From Serripes groenlandicus (lineage: Eukaryota > Mollusca > Bivalvia > Cardiida > Cardiidae): a stretch of 64,000 bases of DNA. A program made the translations under genes and the position numbers. The stretch's first letter is position 1. The number at the start of each line of letters is the position of its first letter. Below the pieces are notes generated by a model. The model did no database searches and was not told the origin of the DNA. It saw only the letters and a program-made list of their open reading frames with translations. The stretch spans positions 35,229,349-35,293,348 of the forward strand of contig JASEVX010000007.1 of assembly GCA_031761405.1 (NCBI GenBank), given 5' to 3'. Below are positions 12,185-23,700 of the stretch, piece by piece.

Positions 12185-12563
12185 TATTACCATTTAAAGT
12201 CCCCTATACAGATTTTAATCCTTATGGGACGATCCCCTGATGACCAACAATAAGTTACATTCCATCAAACTAATTATTGGAAAATGGTAACAAGGGTTCA
12301 TGTTATCCCGGCGAGAAGAACTTGTTCTTTCCTGCCTACGCATCGGATACACTTGAATTACAAATTCTTATTTGCTTAAAGGAGAGGTGGCTCCACAGAG
12401 TGCCCCATGTCTTACAAATATTTATGTACAGCACATTTTCAATCAGTGTGCAGATTATGCAACAACTCGTGACCGGTATTCCAATGCTAAAAGTATGCGT
12501 CAGGTCTTTGACTCTGTCAAACCGGACTTAAATTTAATTATCATAATTTTTGGTCCAGGATAG
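12185..12563 (+). pseudogene. I-clade element 1: ORF2 C-terminal tail
   Basis: Sequence after RNase H, in two overlapping frames. 12277-12360 resembles the 'R.CSFLP..RI' region, and 12372-12560 gives LKGEVAPQSAPCL, QHIFNQCADYATTRDRYSN and SVKPDLN, the zinc-finger-like tail of I-type ORF2. It ends near 12563, and element 2 begins within 200 bp in the same orientation. Confidence 0.6.
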
Positions 12564-12639
12564 TTTCATTATGTTCTTATGACATTCCCTGACTTGTTTG
12601 TGTTTGTTATGAAACCTCCTTCTTATTGCTTCTTGTTGT

Positions 12640-12735
12640 TTACAGTTACTCGGACGTCGTCTGTCTGTTCACATTTTCTTACAAACAATTTCTTCTCCTA
12701 AACCAACCAGTGGACCGATTTCAAAATAGTCCTGA
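12640..12735 (-). repeat. Fragment of a pearl-like repeat (CGTC-tract side)
   Basis: The segment CGGACGTCGTCTGTCTGTTCACATTTTCTTACAAACAATTTC... strongly resembles the tract-to-first-monomer junction of the pearl-like copy at 56930-56990. It lies in the gap between I-clade elements 1 and 2. Confidence 0.6.
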
Positions 12736-12744
12736 TGGTCCTTT

Positions 12745-13670
12745 ATTAGCTTGAATTGCCCTGCCATACCAAGTATACCGAAGATGTACTTATATTTTAA
12801 CGTTCAACACCCCCATTCTACCTAAAAGTATTAAAGTTGGCTATGAACATGTGAGAGTTTATGTATATTTTCCAAATCCTCTTAGATGTTTTAACTGCCA
12901 GAGATGTGGCCATCATGAAGACAAATGCAGGTCTGGGTCTATTTGCAAACGCTGTGCCTGTAACAGGGGCCAACATGAAGAAGTCCAATGTAAAGAGCAA
13001 ATCAAATGTGCCAATTGCGGACTGAACAATTAGCTGTTTCAAACGGTTGTCAATTCTGGGAACAGTAAATAAAATAAAATATACAGGTACTGGTTATTTT
13101 TTCAGAAGCTCGTAAATCTTACGCAGCAAGACGAACTTCATTCATTAATTGCATATGCAAAAGTCGTTGGCCCTTCCCCGTTTGAATATCATTTTTTGTT
13201 CTGGAGAAGTTATCAAAACTCTTTCAAGATGCAGCAAACGGAATAAGCCAAATGAACAAGGCACCAAATGTGCCCAGACCTTCAAAATAAAATACGCGAA
13301 AAACAAATTATTCTAAAGTATCATCATCTCAGTCAAAACCTCTTAAAACTTGAAATGTTAAAACATCTATCTCGTCTGAAGATTCTACATCTTTAAATAT
13401 TCAAACAGCTATTGCAAGTTTTCTATTATTGCACCAGTCATCTGTGAAGGATACTTCGCAGAAGACTGTGGGGGAAGTTAATATGCAGCTGGAACAGCTG
13501 GATCAGCCTTGTGATCTAGTTGTAGAAACAAAAAATCGTTGGAGGGGATGGATGCTGCGGGTGAATACTCGACATCCAAAACTACATGAGGCGATATACA
13601 CGGTTCCTGGTATGATCCTCCTGAGGAACCCGGTGCCAATAATGATTAATCCTATACTTCCTGTGTTGTA
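12745..13670 (+). pseudogene. I-clade element 2: ORF1, 5'-truncated
   Basis: Only the ORF1 tail is present. YILTFNTPILPKSIKVGYEH leads into a well-preserved CCHC knuckle CFNCQRCGHHEDKC (about 12889-12930), a second Cys cluster and CKEQIKCANCG. An open stretch at 13429-13671 is the Ser/Gln/Glu-rich spacer before ORF2. The start of ORF1 is missing, which fits the usual 5' truncation of non-LTR insertions. Confidence 0.75.
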
Positions 13671-13710
13671 GTCATCTTACTCATTGTTAGCCAAAATAGA
13701 TGTAACAATA

Positions 13711-14520
13711 TTTTACAATGGAACTGTCGTGGTATTAAAACCGTATTTTGAGGAATTGACATTTCTAATCAATGACCATAAACCAGTAACACTTTTCTAA
13801 CAGAAGATGGCTAAGTCAATGTGGAAAAGCAGCCAGTTGCTTGGGAGGATTGTTGTGTGGAGTACTGGTGTTAGAAAACCAGGAAATGCATGAGTAGGTG
13901 AACTGGCCGCCGTGATATGACTGAGAAATTGTTAAAAACGGCGTTAAACCCCAATAAATAAATAAATCAATCAATTCTAAAAGAAGATAATGATATTTCA
14001 ATAATTTATCATTCATGTTGTAATACACTATCTTATTATGGTATTAATATTCTGTTGCGGTATCAGTTAGAGTTCATTATTTTTTTCCACATAAAAGTAT
14101 ACCTCTTGATACACACAGCTGCAGGCATCTGTAGTTAGTAATTTATTGAATAAAACCTTCAAGTTATGCTCTCTTTATCTTCCGCCTAGTAGTCCAATTA
14201 ATATTAAACATTTTGAACAGCTTGTCTTACAACTCCCGAAGCCTTTTATGTTATTATGGGAGATTTTAACTCTCACAATACTCTTTGGGGTTGACATGAT
14301 ACTAACAAAAAGAAGTGTCAAATCGAACACTTTATTTCTAATCACGATCTTTGTATTTTGAATGACAAAAGTCGTACATATTTACATTCTACTACTGGCT
14401 CATATTAATCTTTTGATCTCAGCATTTGCATTCGAAGACGATCTTCAAGGAAGTGATCATTTTCCCATCACTATTTCTGAAACTGGACCATTGGTCCAGG
14501 ATCGTCCAAGACGTTGAAAA
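13711..14520 (+). pseudogene. I-clade element 2: endonuclease (EEP), split by a SINE
   Basis: ILQWNCRGIK-like start (about 13711-13735; the actual sequence has one frame slip) followed by FEELTFLINDHKPVTLF. It is cut by a SINE at 13809-13974 and resumes TEDNDISIIYHSCC. 14146-14280 gives FKLCSLYLPPSSPINIKHFE and LPKPFMLLWEI, the strand before the GDFN catalytic motif (here frame-slipped). Many disruptions. Confidence 0.75.
13809..13974 (+). mobile_element. 5'-truncated SINE (family S2) in element 2
   Basis: 166 bp flanked by a 14-bp target duplication (TTCTAACAGAAGAT at 13795-13808; TTCTAAAAGAAGAT at 13975-13988). It matches the 3' part of the SINE at 56094-56390: GGAAAAGCAGCCAGTTGCTTGG, GTGTGGAGTACTGGTG, and the end TTGCCGCCGTGATATGAC...AACGGCGTTAAAC(ACCAATCA)n. 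The tRNA head is absent. Removing it restores the endonuclease reading. Confidence 0.9.
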
Positions 14521-14999
14521 CTACACAGAGCGAACTGGAACTTGTTCAATATGCACTGTGAAAGGACCATCGACTGGGACACTTTTTCAGACTGAGAAGA
14601 TACAACAACACTTTAAAAAGAAAAGCATAAAATAAACAATAGTTTAATGATGACTGTACAGAGGATATAGGAAATCGAAAGTTGACTCTCAGATAATTCA
14701 ATCTGAAACCATTATCGGAAAACCACTATAAGTTTAAGAAGCACGAGCTAAAGCTCGTAGAACTATAATTGAATTGAATGCAAACGTACGTTTTGAAGAC
14801 TGTGTTTTTTTTATTTATTAAACTCTAGATCATCCATCAACAAAACATAAAAAAAATAAAAGACAAAACTAGTTCACTTGATGTTAATCATCTGGAGACT
14901 GCAGACGGTGTCATTTATTCTAAAATAATATTGCTGATACTCTTGCAGGTTCCGATGACATACACTATCAACTGTTTTAACCTTATACATCCATTATCA

Positions 15000-16140
15000 T
15001 TTTACTAGATATTTTTAACCGAGCTTGGCAAACTTGAAACCCCACACAGTCATTGAAAAAGAGCGATCGTTATACCAATCCTAAACCTACAAAGGATACG
15101 ACAAATCCATGTAATAACCGTCGTATAGCCTTAACAAGTTGCATATGTAAACTTATTGAAAGAATAATGAATAATAGACTTGTCTAGTTCTTAGAAAAAA
15201 TAAACACATCACAACCTTTCATTCGGGCTTCCGTAAACATAGGAGCAGGATTTAGTTAGATATTAAACCTTTGTCAGGGAAGCCTTTATCAAAAAGGAAC
15301 ACGTTGTTTCTGTTTTCTTTGATTTTGAAAGTGCATATGACACCACTTGGAAGTTTGGAATTATGAAAGATTTCTACAATTTTAGCATAAAGGTCGTCTG
15401 GTTTATTTTATTTCGGGTTTTTAAATGAGCGGCAAATATTTGTAAGGTTCGGGTTGGAAATACATTTTCTGATGCACATGAACAGGAGATGAGTTTGCCT
15501 CTGGTTTGCATTTACACTATTCGGTGTTAAAGTCAATAATATCATTAACTCTGTCACACCGGGTATGGAATAGGTTTTTATATGTAGACGTAATATGTTA
15601 CAGATCAAAACATATGCATACAAGTGAAAGATAATTACAACAGGTCGTCTACACTTTTGCTAACTACGTAAACATCACTTAGAGCAAGATCTTACACTGA
15701 TGGCACTGGTATTGAAGTTGTTCCTGAATTTAAATTCTTGTGTATTGTATTCGATTCAAAATTGACACTTATTGCCTACATTAAATATCTTGCAGATAAA
15801 TGCTATAAAGCATTGAATCTCATGCGAGTTTTATACCATATGGAATGAGGAGCGGATCGAAAAATCCTCCTTAGACTTTATAGATCACTCATTCGGTCGA
15901 AACTTGATTATGGATGTATTGTACATGGCTCAGCAAGGCCGTCAAACTACACACTATACATAATCAAGGTTTACGTCTAGCACTAGGTGCTTTTAGAACA
16001 TCGCCTATAAACAGTCTCTATTTAGAAGTCAATGAGCCATCTTTATACATACGACGACTTAAAATGGCTATGCAGTACTTTCTGAAATTGAAATCAAATA
16101 CAGATTACCAAACATATAAACTTGTATTCACTATTTTATA
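15000..16140 (+). pseudogene. I-clade element 2: reverse transcriptase and connector
   Basis: RRIALTSCICKLIERIMNNR (about 15120-15180), then REAFIKKEHVVSVFFDFESA and YDTTWKFGIMKDFYNF (about 15280-15380; VFFDFESAYD is the first catalytic Asp block), VPEFKFLCIVFDSKLTL (about 15720-15770), and the open stretch 15914-16139 with NQGLRLALGAFRTSPINSLY and LEVNEPSLYIRRLKMAMQYF. Stops and frameshifts separate the blocks. Confidence 0.8.
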
Positions 16141-16600
16141 GAACAGAAAGGGACAGAACAGAAGTTTATTCATATGACTTGAACGCATATGGTTCATCGT
16201 CAAAATATCTACAATACACATGTGCATACGAAAATATTTTAGTTTCTTTTGTGTTCATCACTTTTGCTTGTCTGTGATTGGCTGAAATATTTTGTTCATA
16301 ACCTCATGAATAAAAAAAACATAACATTGGCGACGTGCTGTATTATGGAAAATAAAGTTGTAAAATACAATTATGTTTTATTACTCACTGAAATAGCCAT
16401 ATTAATGCTAAAATATAAGGAATGGAGCGGTTTTTTCCGTTTTCATAGGGGTATGAACAAAAATCCTGATCACTCTCTATGAAATCGCGAAGCGGTTTCA
16501 TAGAATGTGTGATTAGGTTTTTTTATTTTTTTATAGAAAAAACAAACTATCCATTCCTTAAGTAATAGACAAAAAATGAGTTATTTTTAAAGAAAGTTTT
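16140..16600. mobile_element. Insertion in element 2 carrying a foldback sequence
   Basis: Coding similarity of element 2 stops near 16140 and resumes near 16630 (TIAEQNISEIP). The inserted DNA ends in an imperfect palindrome at 16416-16560: outer arms TAAGGAATGGA / TCCATTCCTTA, inner arms around CTCTATGAAATCGCGAAGCGGTTTCATAGAATG. No coding content. The exact edges and a target duplication were not resolved. Confidence 0.55.
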
Positions 16601-16619
16601 TTACACTTTTAGCATTCGC

Positions 16620-17040
16620 ACTGGTCCTAATGTTGCCAGTCTCGATGTCGACCTTGACACTATTGCCGAACAAAATATTTCTGAAATTCCACAATAAAGA
16701 TCCCTACATATGTATTCGACCTTGTTAGACAAAAAGGCCACAGCCGACCCTATTATTTTTAGATCTTAAAACCCGCTATTATAACTTTGAAAGGATATAT
16801 TACAGATGGCTCCAAGGACAGCAAAGCAAAGCAGTTGAGGCAGCAGCTGTACATGATGGGGATGCTTTAACATTTTAACATTTGGACTGCCAAATTATTC
16901 ATTAATAATTTCAGCAGAACTAAAAGCCATTGACTTAGCCCTAGATCGTATTCAATCTGAAGAATTCTGTCGATATATTATTTTAACTGATCGGCCATGC
17001 AGTCCCTTATAGTGGACATGAAACCGTTTCAACATGTCGT
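16620..17040 (+). pseudogene. I-clade element 2: RNase H, 5' part
   Basis: NVASLDVDLDTIAEQNISEI (connector), then an ITDGSKDSKAK-like stretch across a frame slip (TDGS motif at about 16800) and AELKAIDLALDRIQSE-like sequence (about 16915-16965). The reading is lost after about 17045 and continues at 18640, so a 1.55-kb segment interrupts the domain. Confidence 0.65.
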
Positions 17041-17044
17041 AAAT

Positions 17045-18605
17045 AGTGCACGAGATAAACTAAGCATAACAGAAATCCATTCATCGTTGACAAAAATATA
17101 TATACTCTTTGTTTTTGTGCTAATATAAGGATTTAAACTTACCGAAGCCGCAAGGCGAAATTGGTTAATTAGTTTTGTTAAACCTTCATTTTATTCTGCT
17201 TTACACTGCGTTGGCGCGAATATTTAACTTTGTAGGATGTTTTATCAGGGTCTCCGATAGTCCCTGTATGTATCAGAATATTGATACAGATATGGTCGCT
17301 TATGTAGCATAATCAATATATGTTTAAAGTTATACTACTAACTAAGTAATGTGCAAGAATTAAAGCGATAACACGAAATGTCACATATTTATAAATCCAG
17401 CATCAGAACCTTTAATATATTTCATGCTACTTAATTAAAATCTTAGAATGTCTTCCCTCTGTAAACTTCGTGCACACATGTTATGAAACAACAATGTAAA
17501 TGAATCAAATGAAGTATTTTTTCCAATAAATTCAAATATTACAAAATATGAACAATCTCGTTAGCATTAACACAAGCCCCTTTCTTATCCAGAGGAACAT
17601 TTCAATTTGATGGTTCATTGTTGTTAATTAAACACCAGGTAAAGTCAATGACAGAAATATACGAACATACAAACACGTGTGTCATAGAACAAAAGCTGGA
17701 GCTATTTGACTGAATAATATGTTTTGTTTTGAAAGGAAGTGAACTAAGAGAACGAGATAGCGTTCTTTGTAAGAAATGCTTCCGTTTTGGTTTTTTAACG
17801 GGAGAAAAAGATAGACTATAAAAAGGGATAATTGTTATAAGTGCTTTGCATTTAAATGCAATACCTAATTCATTCAACTTATCATTAGAAAGAAAATGAG
17901 AACGTAGTGTTACGTAATGTATATTGTACCCTCGTCGCCCACCAATTAACCCTTTCTCACATACAACACCTCTGCAGCAGACGACTTTGAAGATATGTAG
18001 ACATAACTATAGCATACTCTCTATAACTGAAAGAATAATTATTGAATGGAGTTGAAAATATTGAGGCAAAGATTAGTAATTGCTCATTATGAGTAATTTC
18101 CTTTCTTGCTTTAATATTTATAAAAGTCGTCTGCTGCAGATAAGTCAAAAGTGGGAAGGGGTTAAAATTAAGAAAGATCACATATTTCAAGTAACTTGCA
18201 AATTCGTGTCGAAAGTGCACCAAACTACATAAGGCACCCCTACCCGATTTGAAGCATAGTTGGTAAACTATGCATTTCTCGTACTGATGGTTATATTGCA
18301 TAACAAAACATAAAATAATTGTATTGGCACACAATAAACACATATTTATAGCCAAAGTGAGTGATATACAATTAGAAAATGAAATAAAAAATGATGCGTT
18401 TATTATGTTACCAGCTGTTGTTATAAAAATAATTACACCAGACTATATCAATCAAAGTGTTAATAATACTTTGATATTTGATTGGTTTGTTTGTGTTTAT
18501 AAACCGTAGCCGTGTAGAATTAACTATTTGGCGAGATGTCAAAGTTAGATACAAGGGAGGTCGGGTTCAATACCCTATATCTTTTCGAAAAACCCCCCTG
18601 GTATA
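17045..18605. mobile_element. About 1.55 kb of foreign DNA inserted in the element 2 RNase H
   Basis: This DNA separates the two halves of one RNase H domain. It contains a perfect 17-bp inverted repeat (CTGCAGCAGACGACTTT, 17972-17988 and 18123-18139) flanked on both sides by related TTAACCC.TTC.CAC sequence, which suggests a MITE of about 230 bp (roughly 17945-18170). A palindrome follows around AATCAAAGTGTTAATAATACTTTGATATTTGATT (about 18448-18482). No transposase or other coding region is recognisable. It may be more than one insertion. Confidence 0.5.
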
Positions 18606-18609
18606 GATA

Positions 18610-19110
18610 GACCATCCATTGATAAATGATATGCTTGCTAAACTGTCCATCATAAGCTTAAAGATTACAGAAGTTTTTCTTGTCTCCCCACTCATATGGA
18701 TATCCGAGGAAATGAGATTAAAGGGCCTATTACTGATTTTAAACCCTTAGGTAATACTTTTATACATGGCGTATGGCAGAGTTCATCGAACAACCCTCTT
18801 AACCAAAGTAATAAATTGTAGTCAATAAAAAACAAAACCTTGATGAAGGGTACCTTTCATCAAGGACGTGCCGCCAACAAGAAATAGTACTTTCATGATT
18901 ACGAATTGGACATACGTGGCTGACACATTCGTTTTCATTAAGAGGAGAAGAGACAACAGGGTGTATTCCTTTCTTTGCCCCTCTCTCCATTAAACACTGT
19001 CGACGTTGCTCCTGTTCGTGGCACATATTTTAAGGTTGAAAGTACAGCATGAAAGTATTATATGTGTGAGTGAAACGCGAATGTATTTCTGATTTTCTTA
19101 ATGATATTCA
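18610..19110 (+). pseudogene. I-clade element 2: RNase H end and C-terminal tail
   Basis: THMDIRGNEIKG (about 18690-18725) matches the HVGIRGNEKAD end of RNase H. 18800-19060 on the plus strand reads, across slips, TLDEGYLSSRTCRQEIVLS, LRIGHTWLTHSFSLRGEE and a Cys-rich end, the usual ORF2 tail. The minus-strand open frame over the same bases is a shadow. Element 2 therefore runs from 12745 to about 19110 (possibly to about 19370 with its 3' UTR), including its insertions. Confidence 0.7.
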
Positions 19111-19390
19111 TGGTTTTAGAAAAATGTTAGATATTGTAATCTCCATTATTAGAAGATCGTTCAATTTCGTTTATTAATTATTATTAATTTTGTTTAGTTT
19201 ATATATAATTGAGTATATATGTCATATTTAACTAACTTCTATTGTTAATTTTTTCATTCCATTCATTTATAGTTTCCCTTTTACAATTGTTAATGTATAT
19301 GTTACAGCTCCAAATATGACATTAAAAGTCGAAGGGCCATACCATCCTATACATTCATTTATGCATTCATTCAATAAATTTTCTTCAAAT

Positions 19391-20095
19391 TATTCAGATG
19401 CGATGAAAAACATGGCCGCCAGGGGGATTTAACTTATTTTCCATTTATGTATATAGTGAAACTTAAACAATATTCTTGAACAAGGATTTGAACTGATTTT
19501 AACATAATTTGGCGAAAATGTTCCTTGGGTAATCCCCAACGAGGATTGTTCAAATTATTCTGATCCGTTGAAAAACATGGCCATCAGGGGGCGGGTGCTT
19601 GTTTTCCTTATATGTATTTATTGTGAAAACTTAAAAATTCTTCTCGTACAAAAAAGCTGGGCAAATTAGTAAATAATTTGGTACTTTACTGACCGTCTAT
19701 CAGTATTGTTCAAAGTATTCTAATTCGTTGAAAAACATGGCCTTCAGGGGTCGGTTGTTCAACTTGTGGTTACATTTTAAGAAAGTGTTAAATTTGGTAA
19801 CCTTGGGTTTAGTAACCACAGATTAAATATTTAACCAATGATAAATTGAATAACCGGCTCCAAATCAAATCTTCTTGTAAAAACATACAGGCCTTATTTT
19901 TAAATAATTTTGTCCAAATGTTACTTTGGTGACCCACTACAAAGATTGTTGAAATTACTACGATCCATTCTTAAATATAGCAACGCAACAAGGAAGTGTT
20001 GCTTGTTTTCCTTGTATGCAAATCGTAAGAAAATCGTGATTTCTATTAAAACAGGTAAGAGCGTTACGACCATCATGGTCCTCTTGTTTTATTTT
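19391..20095 (-). mobile_element. Pearl-like repeat, copy 2 (truncated)
   Basis: Four diverged monomers of about 160-185 bp, each with a version of TTGAAAAACATGGCC.CCAGGGG...TTGTTTTCC, at about 19405, 19565, 19725 and 19915. The right edge is CATCATGGTCCTCTTGTTTTA, the conserved 5' end of this family read on the minus strand. The hairpin/microsatellite end is missing on the left. Confidence 0.7.
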
Positions 20096-20129
20096 CTATT
20101 TTTCATTCTTTCTTTCATTTTACTTACCG

Positions 20130-20290
20130 AGAGTTCAGCTTATATTTAGCTTATGTACTTCCTTGAGACTTTACCAGTTATCGCGCAGTTTATGTTAAAA
20201 TAAATCAAAGTCATCATGGGAATCAAGCCCGGGATCTTTGATACGAGAGGAAGACGATCAACCACTGCACCACTATCGTCAACACTTATA
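20130..20290 (-). mobile_element. tRNA-derived SINE (family S1), minus strand
   Basis: On the minus strand the head reads TGGTGCAGTGGTTGATCGTC (A box) ... CTCTCGTATCAAAGATCCCG ... GGCTTGATTCCC (B box). It is followed by GCGATAACTGGTAAAGTCTC and AAGGAAGTACAT, paralleling the copy at 10160-10370. Diverged, with no clear target duplication seen. Confidence 0.75.
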
Positions 20291-20454
20291 TTGTCAACGT
20301 CCGGTCTAGGATGTTAGAACAAACGTTTGAGAGACGAAATTAGAAAGGAAAGGTTTAAAATGGATTATAGCCGGTGTAACATGTGTTCGATGTCTAACAT
20401 CAATGTGTAACTGTGTGTGTATCAACATGAGCAAAACACCTCACCACACTTTAT

Positions 20455-20575
20455 TTGCCACGTCCATAGGTATGGAGAGGTCGTGGCCATCCTCTCTCAT
20501 ACCTTCCATCAAGATTTTTCAAATTTATCATAAGAATATCAGAATAAATACATATATACAAATGTTTTTTTAAAA
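20455..20575. repeat. Second copy of short repeat family F1
   Basis: Contains GCCACGTCCATAGGTATGGAGAGGTCGTGGCCATCCTCTCTCATACCTTC, shared with the insertion at 11409-11522. The core is an imperfect palindrome (GGTATGgAGAGG...CCTCTCTCATACC). Confidence 0.55.
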
Positions 20576-20599
20576 ATAGTTTGCGGTTTTTTTCATCTA

Positions 20600-21348
20600 A
20601 ACCCCAATCATGCTGAATTGTGTTGTATCCAAGATGGATAAAATGATTTAAATGCTGAATTTACTGAAAAAAGGGCAAGATACACAGCAAAAAAACATTT
20701 GATAGTAAGATTGAGAGACTGCGGAATGACGTTTTTTCAACAATAGACGATAAACGCAAGGCAGTAAAAGTGGAAATTGATTTGCAGTTCACTGAATCTG
20801 ATTCAAAATAACAAAAGATGGAGAGTGAATTAGATTCACTAAAACAGGGTATGGGATGTGGTCACCGATCAGTTAATAACAGTGAATTAACGGTCATCGC
20901 CTTTAATTTAGCCGAGTCCCGACAGAAATCTCCTGTCGAAACAGCGCAGGAACTAATAAACGCATTAGGTAACAACCTTCATAGAACTATCCACATAACG
21001 GATGTCGCTAGATGCATAGACCGGAATAACGGTAAGATTCTCATACTTAAAATTAAATTGCAATAGACTGCAGATCGGAAAGTAAGTGTATTACGTGCTA
21101 AAGCCAATTTGAAAAATACAAACTTGTACAAGAAAGTGTCTATATTTAAAAGTAAAACACACACGGAAAGACTTCTCGAGATAAATGCAAAGACTATTGT
21201 GAATAAAGGCCTAACGGTAACGCATATCATGTCAAGAAAGACTATCCCAACCCAACCCAATCAGAAACTAACCAAAGTGGTTAACCTCATACATTTTGCG
21301 ACAGAAGCTTATCGAACACATTTCCGCATATATTGTATGCGTAAATGA
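20600..21348 (+). pseudogene. CR1/L2-group element: ORF1
   Basis: A Lys/Glu-rich N-terminus (about 20640-20815) runs into an open stretch at 20818-21066 (ELTVIAFNLAESRQKSP, TIHITDVARCIDRNNGKI). After one stop it continues KVSVLRAKANLKNTNLYKKV and SKTHTERLLEINAKTIV (21080-21200). This pattern, a folded 'VVIRNLPE'-type domain followed by 'vLRAKrnLk' helices, is that of CR1/L2-type ORF1 RNA-binding proteins. Only one or two breaks are visible, so the copy is younger than the I elements. Confidence 0.65.
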
Positions 21349-21935
21349 AACACATTTGAAAAAGGATCGAACTATATCCTTAAATGATTATGCATGTTAT
21401 GGACTAACAGACGAACGACTCACGTAAATCGTCCAAAAGGATCAGACGGAATGGGAATATGTGTAAAAAATGTTTTATTTAAACACTTTAAGATATCTGT
21501 CATTGATATATCGTATGATGGCATATTGGGTTTATCGAAAATGCTACGGACTTGTTTGCGCATCTGCTAGGACAGATGCTTTTCTCAGAAAACAGTCACT
21601 GTATATTTTGATGTGGTGATGTTAATTCTAGAAAAGGGAATTGCCATAGTTAGCTAATGATATTGACGCTATGTATTGGATAAAACAGTAAATCAGCACG
21701 GACAGACCTTTGAAGAATTTTTGTTAGACTCGAAAATGTTTGTCATGAACGGGCGATGCGATACAGAACGACACAAAGGTTTTACATCAGTCACGAGGAG
21801 AGGCCGATCACTGGTAGACTATATACGTGTACCGCATGAGTGTGTGTTTTCAGAGTTGTTCGGACTTCCAGGTTATCTCCCATGCATCAATATGCGAGGC
21901 AGAAAACCTGTTTCAATTAATTTGAGATAAGTGTT
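21300..21935 (+). pseudogene. CR1/L2-group element: endonuclease (EEP)
   Basis: CVNETHLKKDRTISLNDYAC (Glu of the NETH motif, about 21335-21395), then KGSDGMGICVKNVLFKHFKI and DISYDGILGLSK (about 21435-21540). After a broken middle, 21670-21930 reads VNQHGQTFEEFLLDSKMFVM, NGRCDTERHKGFTSVTRRGR and SLVDYIRVP, the S-x-x-D-Y catalytic block. Frameshifts inactivate it. Confidence 0.8.
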
Positions 21936-22389
21936 AACTACCGGATCACTCGTTTCTTAAGATAATGTATAATTATCAGTCTTACAGTCATAACAATTAA
22001 AGTGAAGGAATTCAGACAACCAAGCCATTCTTTAATACTAGGAAATATAAATTCAAGCAAATTCCAAATGATTTTTTACAATCAGACCTCTCAAAACAAG
22101 TAGTTTTACGTTTAATAAGAAATATTGAGCTATGTCGTGAAAATCAGTCCGGTGTGGACAATTTATGAGATGATTTTTTTTCAACTTTGTTTAAAGATAT
22201 GTATAATAACATCCATCTGTGGATTGCTAAAAAAAACGAGTAAAAGATAGAAACGTTATAAACCATATTTGGATGAAAATCTTGAATCATTATGGAAAAC
22301 AATGCCACAAATGGAAAAATATTATTCAAAGTTTCATGGGTAACGCAAGCCTATTAAGGGAATCTCTCCGTTTATCGTAACGGCAAGAA

Positions 22390-23700
22390 ATATATTTGAT
22401 AAAAACCTCAGACAAACTCAATGAAAGTATAATAAGTATGTCTAAAGATATTGAGAATTATTGTTCCAACACTCACCGAGAATGTTGGAGTCTTATTACA
22501 AATATGGGCAAACGGCGCAAGAGTAAAATCCACATGGAAGTGATTGATAGTCAAAGTAACCCTATTCATGGTGAAGATCACGTGTTCGATAAATGGTCAA
22601 GTGCTTTTGAGGACTTATATAACACTTCGCAAGATACTTCATTGTTTGATGGTGAGCTTTACGAAACAGTCAAGGCCTAAACACAATGATTTGTGGAAAG
22701 ATTGTTAGATCCCTTATTTAATGCTAATCCATATCTAAATTACACCATATCCATAGAAGAGGTAGAACAGGTTGTTTATTCGGCTAAAAATGGGAAAAGT
22801 GTTGACACGGTATATTACCTACTGTTTGGCGACAATAGGTCATAAAATAGGCTTTTCAAAAAATACTTAGAAAACCAAAACATGTTTTCAGATGAACAAA
22901 ATGGTTTGAGACCTAATCGCACGTGCGAGGATCATGTATTTGTAGCCAATAGCATAATTCTAAACCGTTTAAGCGAGACAAATGATACTTTTGGAACTGT
23001 TATTGACTTTGTGAATAGAGACATGCTTTTATATAACATATTATATAGACGGAAAGTTCTATAAATCGTTATTGACAAATGCTGTCTCTTCTGTTAAACT
23101 TAACGGAAAACTGACGAACTGGTTCCCGGTTTCATCGGGGGGTTCGTCAGGGGGTCAGAACTCACTGACATGTTTCGCCTTTTACATAAACGACCTAATT
23201 GATGGATAAAAGAATTTGCATAATGGGTAAGTTCGGGACAAAGAAATATGCTGTCTTTTCTATGCTAACGACATTTTAATTTTGAGCGAAAATCAGGCCG
23301 ATATGCAGGATATGTTAGACTATATTCAGAATGTGTGCAGAAAATAGCGTTCACTCGTAAACAAAACAAAGACTTATGAAATGCATTTCAGAAATAAAGG
23401 CAGGAAAATGAGCACTTTTGAAAATAGTCTAGGTGGTTCTGAACTCATGTTTACACCAGTTTATAAATACTTAGGAGTTTAATTTCATGAAAACTTTACT
23501 CACGATAGTGCCATTGATATTTTATCAAAATGTGGTGGTAGAACATTGGCATCAGTAATTTCAAAAATATACAGTAATAAGAACATTGGTTATAAAACAT
23601 ATAGTACATTATACAACTCATGTGTTGTCCCGGTGATAGATTATTGTTCAGGGGTAATTGGATTCAAAAGTCATCCACAATAGAGCTATACGGTATGTCT
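22390..23700 (+). pseudogene. CR1/L2-group element: reverse transcriptase
   Basis: 22396-22679 is the open pre-RT region (SITNMGKRRKSKIHMEVID-like, then FDKWSSAFEDLYNTS). 22882-23063 has FSDEQNGLRPNRTCEDHVFV (the QxGFRPxRSCEDH block) and NRDMLLYNILY. 23090-23215 gives KLNGKLTNWFPVSSGG and FAFYINDLIDG. 23255-23340 gives FYANDILILSENQADMQDML, where the catalytic YADD has become YAND. 23450-23640 gives VYKYLGV and SVISKIYSNKNIGYKTYSTL. Stops lie between blocks. Confidence 0.85.

Noticed and set aside
16249..16482. 77-codon plus-strand frame
   Set aside because: Lies in the non-coding insertion within element 2 and ends in the foldback; no motif.
18799..19026. 75-codon minus-strand frame
   Set aside because: The plus strand reads as the C-terminal tail of I-clade element 2, including LRIGHTWLTHSF, so the minus frame is a shadow.
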